49,160 nucleotides of DNA from JBMTVT01 sp049451635 (GTDB lineage: Bacteria; Bacteroidota; Bacteroidia; Flavobacteriales; Flavobacteriaceae). The stretch lies in the NCBI GenBank assembly GCA_049451635.1, contig JBMTVT010000006.1, positions 1 through 49,160 of the forward strand. The letters run 5' to 3'. Of this stretch, positions 8,476 through 16,642 are shown piece by piece; position 1 is the stretch's first letter, and each line of letters begins with the position of its first letter. The position numbers and the translations under genes are program-made. Below the pieces are notes generated by a model that was given only the letters and a program-made list of their open reading frames with translations, was not told the origin of the DNA and searched no databases.

Positions 8476-9015
8476 TTATTCCATTTCATGATATAGTTCA
8501 TACAAATCCATATCAAGAGAGTTTTCTCCCGGAGGCGTGTACTCATTTTTGAGCGTTTTTATCCAAGTAAAATTACAGTTTTCAGCTACTTTGATGCTCG
8601 GTATATTACTTTTGTGAACTATGATCTGCAGTGTTTTAAGATCTAGATTTTCAAAAGCATAATCAGACAAAAGCTTTACTGTATTTGTCGTTATACCCTT
8701 TCCCTCAAATGGGTAACCTACACAATAAGCCAATTCACCTTCCTTTTTAACCCAGTCTAATTTTTTTAAATAGATTAAACCAACGAATTGATTAGTTTCT
8801 TGTTCTTTAATAGTAAATAAAAATTCTTCCTTTGTATTGAATTGTTTGATTTTTTTTTCAGTAAAAATCTTTGATAAATCTAGTGTTAGATTTTCTTTTA
8901 ATGTTAAAGGAAAAAAGCGTTTTAAACGCTCTTCATTAGCAATTACAAAATCGCAAATATTCCAAGAATCTTCAAACTTGATGGGTTCTATATTGTAATT
9001 ACCAAAACTAAGCAT
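8476..9015 (-). CDS. GNAT-family N-acetyltransferase (RimJ/RimL-like)
   Basis: 179 residues with the GNAT fold in the RimJ/RimL style. The acetyl-CoA-binding loop appears as YCVGYPFEGKGITTNTVKLL and the following strand/helix as LQIIVHKSNIPSIKVAENCN. The substrate is unknown, either a protein N-terminus or a small molecule. The ATG at 9015 overlaps the stop codon of the EI24 gene by 8 nt (ATGCTTAG), so translation is probably coupled. Its conserved placement with EI24 inside hem operons is something I recall from flavobacteria; a link to heme is not demonstrated. Confidence 0.85.
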   Translation of the reverse strand: MLSFGNYNIEPIKFEDSWNICDFVIANEERLKRFFPLTLKENLTLDLSKIFTEKKIKQFNTKEEFLFTIKEQETNQFVGLIYLKKLDWVKKEGELAYCVGYPFEGKGITTNTVKLLSDYAFENLDLKTLQIIVHKSNIPSIKVAENCNFTWIKTLKNEYTPPGENSLDMDLYELYHEME

Positions 9016-9763
9016 TTGCTGTTTGGGTTTTTAAATTTAAAGCTTCAATTGTTTTTAACGAAGCGGCAGTTACCGATAGTGGCAAAACTAAAATAACTCC
9101 AATAACGGGGATTAACAAAAACAAGATAAACACAATGCCATTGCCAATAGCTAAACCACGATGATTACGAACAAAATTTAGGCTTTCACTATATTTAAAA
9201 TGGCGTTCTAAGGTATAATCCATATTACCAAAACCGGCATAATAGGCCTGTACCAAAAACAATAAAATTGTTGAGAAGATGTTAACTACAGGGATGAATT
9301 TTAAAAGTAAAATAGGAATAGTTAACAGTAATTCCATAATTAAATTTCTACCATTTATTCGAATGCCTCGCCACAATTGTTCTGAAAACGTAGTATTTCT
9401 ATGGTTGTGAATTTTTTGTCCAGTGAAATGAGCTTCAATTTTCTCGGAAACTGGACTCATAAATGGCGCCGATAATGCCATTATGATATGTTTGAAAAGA
9501 ATAAGCCCAATAACGATAATGATTAATCCACCAATAAAATCACTGATAGTAGAGAATGTTTCCTTTCCCCATTCCCAAACCCATATTTTTGAAATTAAGC
9601 TACCAATATTATCTGAAAACCCATAAGCTGAAGTAAAAATTAAACCGGCTGTTACAAAACTAATTAACATAGGAACAGCAAAATATTTCCAGAGTTTGAG
9701 TTTAGAGATTAAACCAAAAGCTCCAAAATACGCTTGAATTCCTATGGCTATATTTTTAAGCAT
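9008..9763 (-). CDS. EI24/CysZ-family membrane protein
   Basis: 251-residue integral membrane protein of the EI24 (CysZ-like) family. It has hydrophobic segments at roughly residues 27-48, 76-98, 140-165 and 200-232, the family loop FKHIIMALSAPFMSPVSEKI and the later motif RHFKYSESLNFVRNHRGLAI. CysZ transports sulfate in proteobacteria, but Bacteroidota members are uncharacterised and sulfate should not be assumed. The gene overlaps hemE upstream and the GNAT gene downstream by 8 nt each, so all three are likely co-translated. Confidence 0.82.
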   Translation of the reverse strand: MLKNIAIGIQAYFGAFGLISKLKLWKYFAVPMLISFVTAGLIFTSAYGFSDNIGSLISKIWVWEWGKETFSTISDFIGGLIIIVIGLILFKHIIMALSAPFMSPVSEKIEAHFTGQKIHNHRNTTFSEQLWRGIRINGRNLIMELLLTIPILLLKFIPVVNIFSTILLFLVQAYYAGFGNMDYTLERHFKYSESLNFVRNHRGLAIGNGIVFILFLLIPVIGVILVLPLSVTAASLKTIEALNLKTQTANA

Positions 9764-10781
9764 GATATTCTTTTACGGCATCTATAAATGCCTTGGCATG
9801 ATCTAACGGAATGTTTGGTAAAATACCATGTCCTAAATTTACAATGTATTTATCTTTTCCAAAGTCATTAATCATTTGGTGTACCATTTTTTTGATTTCA
9901 GAAGGAGGAGAAAGTAAACGGGCTGGGTCAAAATTACCTTGCAAGGTTATGTTCCCACCTGATAAATAACGGGCGTTTCGAGCGGAACAGGTCCAATCGA
10001 CACCCAAAGCCGAAGCGCCAGATTTTGCCATCTCGCCTAAAGCAAACCAACAGCCTTTACCAAAAGCAATAACCGGAGCATCGCTTTTTAAGGCATCAAT
10101 AATTTGTTGAATATACTGCCATGAAAATTCTTGATAATCAACAGGTGAAAGCATGCCTCCCCAAGAATCAAAAACCTGTACAGCGTTACAACCAGCATTA
10201 ACTTTTTGCTTTAAATAAGCAATGGTAGTATCAGTTATTTTTTGCAGAAGCTGATGTGCTGCAACTGGACTTGTAAAACAGAATTCCTTGGCTTTATCAA
10301 AGGTTTTACTACCTTGACCTTGAACACAATAGCATAAAATAGTCCAAGGTGAACCAGCAAAACCAATCAAGGGGATATCATCGTTTAATAGTTCTTTAGT
10401 TACTTTTATGGCTTTGAAAACATAATCCAATTCTACAGTAACATCTGGAACAATTACATTCTCAACATCTTTTGATGTTCGAACAGGATTTGGGAGATAA
10501 GGGCCAAAATTGGGTTTCATTTGTACCTCAATATTCATGGCTTGAGGAATGACTAATATATCACTGAATAATATCGCAGCATCCATACCGTAACGGCGAA
10601 TAGGCTGTACAGTAATTTCACTTGCCAATTCTGGAGTTCTACACCGCGTGAAAAAATCATACTTTTCTTTTATTGCCATAAACTCTGGCAGATAACGGCC
10701 AGCTTGACGCATCATCCAAACAGGCGGGCGGTTTACAGTTTCTCCTTTTAATGCTCTTAAAAATAAATCGTTTTTAATCAT
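9756..10781 (-). CDS. hemE: Uroporphyrinogen decarboxylase
   Basis: Removes four carboxyl groups from uroporphyrinogen III to give coproporphyrinogen III. 341 residues, normal for the family. The N-terminal hallmark RPPVWMMRQAGRYLPEF is intact. The active-site aspartate region ILFSDILVIPQAMNIEV, GFAGSPWTILCY and NLGHGILPNIPLDHAKAFID are also present. ATG at 10781. It follows hemCD by 3 nt and overlaps the EI24 gene by 8 nt, so it sits in the centre of a tightly packed operon. Confidence 0.97.
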   Translation of the reverse strand: MIKNDLFLRALKGETVNRPPVWMMRQAGRYLPEFMAIKEKYDFFTRCRTPELASEITVQPIRRYGMDAAILFSDILVIPQAMNIEVQMKPNFGPYLPNPVRTSKDVENVIVPDVTVELDYVFKAIKVTKELLNDDIPLIGFAGSPWTILCYCVQGQGSKTFDKAKEFCFTSPVAAHQLLQKITDTTIAYLKQKVNAGCNAVQVFDSWGGMLSPVDYQEFSWQYIQQIIDALKSDAPVIAFGKGCWFALGEMAKSGASALGVDWTCSARNARYLSGGNITLQGNFDPARLLSPPSEIKKMVHQMINDFGKDKYIVNLGHGILPNIPLDHAKAFIDAVKEYHA

Positions 10782-10784
10782 ATC

Positions 10785-12362
10785 TTAAACGTAATATTCA
10801 TTCACCAATTCAATAACACTTTCAACTGTTGGAACTTTAGCAACTCTTACATCATTAAAGTATTTTTTCGCCTCCCTGGCAGTTGTTTCTCCTATACAAA
10901 AAGCAATAATTTCTTGGTTATTTTTCTTAACAAAGCTATCTACATTTGATGGACTGTAAAACATAACGCCTTTAACAGATTCATCAATCTTGAAACCATC
11001 AAATTTAGTTTGGTAGGCTTCAATCTCAGTGACTTTAATGTGGTTTTCGCTTAAAATTGCTGGTAAAGCATCCAAGCGGATATCGCTACAAAAATAAGTT
11101 ACTTCCGTGCCTTCCATGAATTCAACTAAGTAGTTGGCAAGGGCCTCGGCGTTTTTTTCAGAATGGGTTACTTTGCCAATTTTCTTTTCGATATGGCGTT
11201 TGGTCCTTCTGCCTACACAATAGATATTTTTAAACTGTAATTCGATAGAGGAATAGTTTGTTGTTAAGGATTCAACAGCATTTTTGCTGGTGATAATCAC
11301 ATTTTTGATTTCATTTTTTAAAAAGCGTGGAAGGATTCGATTTAAACTTATTTTAATAAAATCACTACTGTCTACAACCACGTTTTCGTTAAACAAGAGT
11401 TTTTGCCCTTCGGTAAGGGATTTTGTAGAGAACACATTTGTTTTTCTATTGGAATGTTTGATGGTGTCCATCAAGCGATTTCCACCGCGTTCGATAATAA
11501 AATCAGCACAAAATTGCGCTATATCTTTATGTTCCCCGAGTTTTTTAACTCTGGTAACATCAATTCTTTTACTACCGTTTTCACTTAAAAGCACCCCTTT
11601 AAAATGAACTTCTTCGTCTTTAATATAAGCCAGCGCTCCAATTGGAGCGGTACAACCGCCTTCTAGTTTGTTTAAAAATTCACGTTCAATGCTGGTGCAA
11701 ATTTCGGTTTCTTCATGGTTTAATTCGGCGCAAGCAGTTCTAACAAAATCATCTTCTTCCAAAGCAGTAATCATGATAGCTCCCTGGGCAGGGGCAGGAA
11801 TCATCCAATCGAGATTAATGGCATTTTCTGGTCTTAAACCAATTCTACCAATACCTGCAGCAGCAAAAATAGCACCGTCCCAATTTTCGTTATCTTCCAG
11901 TTTTTGAAGTCGGGAATTTACATTGCCTCGTAAATCTACAATCGTATGGGTTGGAAAACGGTTAAGCCACTGGGCACGTCGCCTTAAACTCCCTGTGGCA
12001 ATAATAGCATTTTTGGAGCTTAAAAACTCTTCATTGTTTTTAAATACTAGTGTATCGTTAACGTTTCCGCGTTTTAAAACTGCAGCTTGTACGATGCCTT
12101 TTGGTAATACCGTTGGGACATCTTTAAGAGAATGTACGGCAATGTCAATATCGTAATTTAGCATTGCAATATCCAATGTGCGGGTAAAAATGCCTGTTAT
12201 ACCAAGTTCATAAAGAGGTTTTTCCAAAACAATATCTCCCGTAGATTTTATGGGAACCAGTTCGGTTTTATAACCTAAATTTTCGAGTTGTTGCTTAACG
12301 ATGTTGGCTTGCCATAGTGCTAATTCACTATCGCGCGTGCCAATTTTTATGATTTTAGACAT
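10785..12362 (-). CDS. hemC: Fused hydroxymethylbilane synthase / uroporphyrinogen-III synthase
   Basis: A 525-residue fusion doing two consecutive steps, porphobilinogen to hydroxymethylbilane to uroporphyrinogen III. Residues 1 to about 300 are HemC, with KIGTRDSELALWQANIVKQQ, SLRRRAQWLNRFP and the dipyrromethane-attachment cysteine (C237) in EGGCTAPIGAL. Residues from about 310 to 525 are HemD-like, with KNVIITSKNAVESL, IYCVGRRTKRHIEKK and GVMFYSPSNVDSF. HemC alone is about 310 residues, so this is a true fusion without a frameshift. The ATG at 12362 overlaps the hemA stop codon by 8 nt (ATGTCTAA). Confidence 0.95.
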   Translation of the reverse strand: MSKIIKIGTRDSELALWQANIVKQQLENLGYKTELVPIKSTGDIVLEKPLYELGITGIFTRTLDIAMLNYDIDIAVHSLKDVPTVLPKGIVQAAVLKRGNVNDTLVFKNNEEFLSSKNAIIATGSLRRRAQWLNRFPTHTIVDLRGNVNSRLQKLEDNENWDGAIFAAAGIGRIGLRPENAINLDWMIPAPAQGAIMITALEEDDFVRTACAELNHEETEICTSIEREFLNKLEGGCTAPIGALAYIKDEEVHFKGVLLSENGSKRIDVTRVKKLGEHKDIAQFCADFIIERGGNRLMDTIKHSNRKTNVFSTKSLTEGQKLLFNENVVVDSSDFIKISLNRILPRFLKNEIKNVIITSKNAVESLTTNYSSIELQFKNIYCVGRRTKRHIEKKIGKVTHSEKNAEALANYLVEFMEGTEVTYFCSDIRLDALPAILSENHIKVTEIEAYQTKFDGFKIDESVKGVMFYSPSNVDSFVKKNNQEIIAFCIGETTAREAKKYFNDVRVAKVPTVESVIELVNEYYV

Positions 12363-13620
12363 TTGTTTTTGGAGATTCTTCTAGCTGAAATACTTTTTTT
12401 ATAAGCTCTAGACTTTCGTCGGTAGAAACGCTATCATCTTTTAAATGATGCGCAAAATGATTGGTTATTTTCTGGATGATATTGTTACTGATTAATGTTG
12501 CCTGTGCTTCATTAAAATCGATTAATTTTTTACGCTGGTTTTCTAATTCAGCGGCAGCAAAATCATTTAATTTATGTTTTAAAGCCTTGATAGTAGGAGC
12601 AAATTTTCGAGTTTCTAGCCATTGGTTAAATTCTGCCTTTACTTCTTCAATAATATTTTCAGCTAAAGGAATGTGTTTTTTTCGTGCTTCTAATGTTTGA
12701 TCGGTAATTTTAGATAAGTCATCTAAATGAACAAGCATCACTTGGTCCAGTTCTTCAACGTTCTCATTAACATTTTTGGGAATAGACAAATCTAGAATTA
12801 AAAGATTTTTTTTAGATTGAATAATTTGCTTATCAATGGTAGGGCGCTGAGCGCCGGTGGCTACAATTAAAATATCAGATTTGCTAATTTCTTCTTGTAA
12901 ATTGGCATAGTCTTTAACAACTAAGTTAAATTTTCCGGCTATTTGTTCTGCTTTGTCCTTGGTTCTGTTAATTAAGGTTATATGCTCATTTTTGGTGTGT
13001 TTAACCAAATTTTCACAAGTATTTCTACCAATTTTCCCAGTTCCGAAGAGTAAAATGTTTTTATTGGTAACATCTTCAACTGTGTTGAGAATATATTGAA
13101 CCGATGCAAAAGAAACTGATGTTGCCCCCGATGAGATTTCGGTCTCGTTTTTAATACGTTTGCTTGCTTGAATAACGGCATTTACCAACCGCTCGATAAA
13201 ATGGTTAAGTAAATGGTGTTTTTTTGAAATTCGCGCACTAGCTTTTAGCTGACTAATAATTTCAAAATCTCCAAGAATTTGACTGTCCAACCCAGAGCCT
13301 ACACGAAACATATGGGCTATAGCATCATTGTTTTTGTATATATATGCAACCTCTTGAAATTCCTCAACAGTGCCTTGGGCGTTATTGCAAAGTAATTGTA
13401 TAAGTTGGTATGGATGTTGTGCAAAACCATAAATTTCGGTTCGGTTGCAGGTAGAGGTAACTACCAAACTTTCAATATCATTTTCCTTGGCTTGTTTTAA
13501 CAGTGCCATTTTAGAGTCGTCATCCAAACTAAAACGACCTCGAATATCAGCATCGGCTTTTTTGTAACTCAAACCAATGGCATAAAAGTAATTATGACGT
13601 GAAATATTATACTTATGCAT
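12355..13620 (-). CDS. hemA: Glutamyl-tRNA reductase
   Basis: First committed enzyme of the C5 heme pathway; reduces glutamyl-tRNA to glutamate-1-semialdehyde with NADPH. 421 residues, full length. The catalytic cysteine is in VTSTCNRTEIYGF, the tRNA/substrate region has FRVGSGLDSQILGDFEIISQ, the NADPH site is ILLFGTGKIGRNTC and the C-terminal dimerisation helices follow. ATG at 13620, promoter box TATTTTTG at 13643-13650. It heads the leftward operon. The next enzyme (HemL) is not in this window. In many bacteria HemA is the control point, so the divergent AraC gene is a reasonable candidate regulator. Confidence 0.97.
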   Translation of the reverse strand: MHKYNISRHNYFYAIGLSYKKADADIRGRFSLDDDSKMALLKQAKENDIESLVVTSTCNRTEIYGFAQHPYQLIQLLCNNAQGTVEEFQEVAYIYKNNDAIAHMFRVGSGLDSQILGDFEIISQLKASARISKKHHLLNHFIERLVNAVIQASKRIKNETEISSGATSVSFASVQYILNTVEDVTNKNILLFGTGKIGRNTCENLVKHTKNEHITLINRTKDKAEQIAGKFNLVVKDYANLQEEISKSDILIVATGAQRPTIDKQIIQSKKNLLILDLSIPKNVNENVEELDQVMLVHLDDLSKITDQTLEARKKHIPLAENIIEEVKAEFNQWLETRKFAPTIKALKHKLNDFAAAELENQRKKLIDFNEAQATLISNNIIQKITNHFAHHLKDDSVSTDESLELIKKVFQLEESPKTNV

Positions 13621-13642
13621 GCTTATACCTGAAAATGTCGAA

Positions 13643-13650
13643 CAAAAATA
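13643..13650 (-). promoter_or_regulatory. -7 promoter element of the hemA operon
   Basis: The minus strand reads TATTTTTG, matching TAnnTTTG. It drives hemA-hemCD-hemE-EI24-GNAT-hemF-hemB, with a leader of about 15 nt. Confidence 0.55.
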
Positions 13651-13744
13651 TAGGGATGGGTATAAAAAAAATAACGCTCTAAGAACTTTTAGTGTCGTTT
13701 AGGGTTTTTTAATATCTTTTTTATCAATTGAATTATAAATATCA

Positions 13745-13752
13745 TATTTTTG
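13745..13752 (+). promoter_or_regulatory. -7 promoter element of the araC-hemH operon
   Basis: TATTTTTG matches TAnnTTTG. Transcription would start near 13759, so the palindrome at 13781-13801 lies in the transcribed leader. Confidence 0.55.
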
Positions 13753-13780
13753 CAGTGAAAACATTAGTTTAAGAACTATC

Positions 13781-13801
13781 TATTTAGAATCAATCTAAAT
13801 A
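13781..13801. promoter_or_regulatory. Palindromic candidate metal/heme-responsive operator
   Basis: Arms TATTTAGA (13781-13788) and TCTAAATA (13794-13801) are perfect and separated by ATCAA. The 20 bases at 13783-13802 recur on the minus strand in front of feoA (46769-46788) with one mismatch. It ends 8 bp before the araC ATG. A Fur/DtxR-type repressor is a reasonable guess; the protein is not identified. Confidence 0.6.
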
Positions 13802-13809
13802 AATGCAAT

Positions 13810-14709
13810 ATGAATCATGTAGAATACACAAAAAAAAATGTCGCTAAAAGTTCTTTTGATGAAACAAAAGTAGATGAAGGATTTTTGGTTTTAACATATA
13901 AAAATGACGATAGCGAAACGCAAAGTATTGTTAAAGACATCAATAGCGATTATATCCAATTTCATTTTTGCATCAAAGGCTCTAGTAAATTCATTTTTAA
14001 CGAAGGGCGTTACACATTAAATATTTTAGAAGAAAACTCACTATTGTTGTATAACCCACAACGCGATTTACCCATAAACTTACTTATTGAACCAAATTCT
14101 TGGATGGTTTCAATTTTAATTTCCATTAAAAAATTCCATGGGCTGTTTTCACAAGAAGCGGGTTACATTACTTTTTTAAGTGACGACAACAAGGATAAAA
14201 AATATTATAAAGACGGCATTATTTCTCCATCAATGGCCATAGTGCTCAATCAGCTTATTAATTACAATCTCAACCAATCCATTAAAAACCTTTACTTTAA
14301 GGGTAAAGCTTACGAGTTATTGAGTTTGTATTTTAATAGAAATGAAGATGCCAATATAGAGCAATGTCCATTTTTAGTTGATGAAACCAATGTTATTAAA
14401 ATTAGAAAAGCAAAAGACATTATCATTTCCCGTTTGGCAGAACCGCCAACGTTGCACGAGTTGGCAGACGAAATAGGCTTGAACATTAAAAAATTAAAAG
14501 AAGGCTTTAAGCAGATTTATGGCGACTCGGTGTTTAGTTTTTTGTTTGATTATAAAATGGAAGTAGCTAGAAAACTATTAGAATCTGGGGACGATAATGT
14601 TAACGAGGTAGGCTTAAAAGTTGGTTATAGTACAGCTAGTCATTTTATTGCCGCTTTTAAAAAGAAATATGGTACTACTCCAAAAAAGTATGTTATGTCG
14701 TTGAATTAA
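13810..14709 (+). CDS. AraC-family transcriptional regulator of the heme locus
   Basis: 299 residues. The N-terminal 190 residues form a sensor-like region without an obvious ligand motif (it includes QFHFCIKGSSKFIFNEGRY, cupin-like). The C-terminal 100 residues are the double helix-turn-helix AraC domain, with PTLHELADEIGLNIKKLKEG and VNEVGLKVGYSTASHFIAAF followed by FKKKYGTTPKKYV. It starts the rightward operon that contains hemH and hemJ and is divergent from hemA. Regulation of heme genes is inferred from this position. The palindrome in its leader suggests that it is itself controlled by metal or heme status. Confidence 0.9.
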   Translation: MNHVEYTKKNVAKSSFDETKVDEGFLVLTYKNDDSETQSIVKDINSDYIQFHFCIKGSSKFIFNEGRYTLNILEENSLLLYNPQRDLPINLLIEPNSWMVSILISIKKFHGLFSQEAGYITFLSDDNKDKKYYKDGIISPSMAIVLNQLINYNLNQSIKNLYFKGKAYELLSLYFNRNEDANIEQCPFLVDETNVIKIRKAKDIIISRLAEPPTLHELADEIGLNIKKLKEGFKQIYGDSVFSFLFDYKMEVARKLLESGDDNVNEVGLKVGYSTASHFIAAFKKKYGTTPKKYVMSLN

Positions 14710-14717
14710 TTTTTTAT

Positions 14718-14882
14718 ATGAAATATTTAACACCTGAAATAGAAGCATTGTCAAAACAATTTGAAGCTACAAAATCGTTAGCACGACCAAACGTTTCTTG
14801 TGGAATTTTTCAAGATTGTGATTATAATGAAGAACGCCCTAAATTATACCACCAACAAAACTTAGAAAACAATAAAGACTAA
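14718..14882 (+). CDS. Small 54-residue protein of the hemH operon
   Basis: ATG at 14718, stop at 14880-14882; 54 residues beginning MKYLTPEIEALSKQFEATKS and ending KLYHQQNLENNKD. It starts 8 bp after the araC stop and ends 5 bp before the thuA ATG, so it fits exactly into the operon spacing. It is polar with no signal or membrane segment, and has two cysteines in VSCGIFQDCDY (Cys-x5-Cys). I do not recognise the family. The tight packing and codon-like composition support it being real. Possible roles (iron or heme handling, regulator partner) are speculation. Confidence 0.55.
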   Translation: MKYLTPEIEALSKQFEATKSLARPNVSCGIFQDCDYNEERPKLYHQQNLENNKD

Positions 14883-14887
14883 TTTTC

Positions 14888-15598
14888 ATGAAAAATATCC
14901 TAATAGCACTCATTGTTTTAATTTCAAAGTTTTCTTTGGCATCAGATAAGGTATTAGTGTTCACTAAAACAGCTGGCTACAGGCATCAATCAATTGAAAC
15001 AGGTGTTAAAACAATTAAAGAACTGGGTGTTGAAAATAATTTTGAAGTGACACATACAGAGAATGCAGAAGACTTTAGAATTGAAAATTTAAAGCAATAC
15101 AGTTTGGTTATTTTTTTAAGTACAAGCGGAGATGTGTTAAATGAAGTTGAAGAAAAAGCTTTTGAGAACTATATAAAAAACGGAGGAAGCTATATGGGAA
15201 TCCACGCTGCAGCTTATACAGAATATGATTGGGCTTGGTATGGAAAACTAGTTGGCGCTTATTTTTTAAGCCATCCTAAAAAGACATCAGCAATTATTAA
15301 TCGAAAAATCAAAAAGCATCCAGCAACTAAACACTTGCCAAAAAAATGGAAGCGTTTTGATGAGTGGTACAATTATAAAGACATAAATAATGATATAAAT
15401 GTTTTACTAACATTAGATGAATCTTCTTATAAAGGAGGAGAAAATAGTGATTTTCACCCCATTGCTTGGTATAAAGAATTTGACGGTGGACGAACATTTT
15501 ACACTGGTTTAGGGCACACAGAAGAATCGTATTCAGAACAAGGATTTCGGAAACATTTATTAGGTGGTATTATGTATTGTTTAGATAGAAAATTGTAA
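14888..15598 (+). CDS. ThuA-domain protein
   Basis: 236 residues with a signal peptide (MKNILIALIVLISKFSLA) and a ThuA-like fold related to glutamine amidotransferases. Family landmarks are KVLVFTKTAGYRHQSIETGV, GGSYMGIHAAAYTEYDWAWY, KWKRFDEWYNY, HPIAWYKEFDGGRTFYTGLG and HTEESY. ThuA proteins are linked to sugar metabolism in other bacteria, and the biochemical role is not settled. It is predicted to be exported, and sits between the small ORF (5 bp) and hemH (9 bp) in the rightward operon. Why it travels with ferrochelatase is unclear. Confidence 0.85.
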   Translation: MKNILIALIVLISKFSLASDKVLVFTKTAGYRHQSIETGVKTIKELGVENNFEVTHTENAEDFRIENLKQYSLVIFLSTSGDVLNEVEEKAFENYIKNGGSYMGIHAAAYTEYDWAWYGKLVGAYFLSHPKKTSAIINRKIKKHPATKHLPKKWKRFDEWYNYKDINNDINVLLTLDESSYKGGENSDFHPIAWYKEFDGGRTFYTGLGHTEESYSEQGFRKHLLGGIMYCLDRKL

Positions 15599-15607
15599 AA
15601 ATTGTAA

Positions 15608-16642
15608 ATGAAAAAAGGTATATTATTAGTAAATCTGGGTTCTCCCGATAGCCCAGAACCAAAGGATGTTAAAAAATATTTAGGGGAGTTTTTAATGGAT
15701 GAACGAGTAATTGATGTACCACTTTGGGCAAGAAATTTACTCGTTAAAGGTATCATTTTAAATACCCGACCAAAAGCTTCAGCGAAAGCGTACAAAAAAA
15801 TATGGTGGGATGAAGGGTCTCCGTTAATTGTACTTTCTGAAAGACTTCAAAATAAAGTACAAAAACAAGTGCAATCCCCAGTGGCTTTGGCTATGCGATA
15901 TGGAAGTATGACCATAAAAAAGGGACTTCAAGAATTAGTAGATAAAGGTGCGGAAGAAGTTTTATTGTTTCCATTATACCCACAATTTGCTATGGCTACT
16001 ACTGAAACCATTACGGTTTTAGCTGAAGAGATTAGACAGGAACATTTTCCAAAACTAAAAATTGAATCGGTTCCTGCTTTTTATAACAACCCAGATTATA
16101 TTGAAGTGCTTTCAAATTCTATAAAAAAGCACTTAAAAGGAAAAAATTACGAGCATTTGTTGTTCTCATATCATGGTGTTCCCGAGCGGCACATTCGTAA
16201 AAGTGATATTACCAAATCGCACTGTAAAATCGATGGCAGTTGTTGCTCAACACCCAGTAAAGCACATGAGTTTTGCTATAGGCATCAATGTAAGGAGGTT
16301 ACCAGATTGGTTGGTGAGAAACTTCAGCTTGAAGAAGGAGCCTATTCAACCTCATTTCAATCACGACTAGGATTCGACCCATGGTTGCAACCTTATACCG
16401 ATAGAACCATTGAACGTTTAGGGAAACAAGGCATTAAAAACATGGCCATTGTAACACCTGCATTTGTTAGCGATTGTCTAGAAACTCTAGAAGAAATAGC
16501 TATGGAAGGTGAAGAAATTTTCCATGAAGTTGATGGAAAAGAATTTACAACCGTCCCTTGTTTAAATGATGATGACGAATGGGTAGCGCTAATTTCTAAG
16601 TGGATAAACGAATGGGCAACTCCTGAAACCATGCTTGTATAA
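15608..16642 (+). CDS. hemH: Ferrochelatase
   Basis: Inserts Fe(II) into protoporphyrin IX. 344 residues. Landmarks are the N-terminus GILLVNLGSPDSPEPKDVKK, the metal/porphyrin histidine H189 in SYHGVPERHIRKSD and the second active-site region FVSDCLETLEEI. A group of five cysteines (206, 212, 213, 223, 228) follows the histidine motif and could hold an Fe-S cluster or another metal. The stop codon overlaps the ATG of the MATE gene by one base (TAATG), indicating coupled translation. It completes heme synthesis together with the divergent operon. Confidence 0.97.
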   Translation: MKKGILLVNLGSPDSPEPKDVKKYLGEFLMDERVIDVPLWARNLLVKGIILNTRPKASAKAYKKIWWDEGSPLIVLSERLQNKVQKQVQSPVALAMRYGSMTIKKGLQELVDKGAEEVLLFPLYPQFAMATTETITVLAEEIRQEHFPKLKIESVPAFYNNPDYIEVLSNSIKKHLKGKNYEHLLFSYHGVPERHIRKSDITKSHCKIDGSCCSTPSKAHEFCYRHQCKEVTRLVGEKLQLEEGAYSTSFQSRLGFDPWLQPYTDRTIERLGKQGIKNMAIVTPAFVSDCLETLEEIAMEGEEIFHEVDGKEFTTVPCLNDDDEWVALISKWINEWATPETMLV

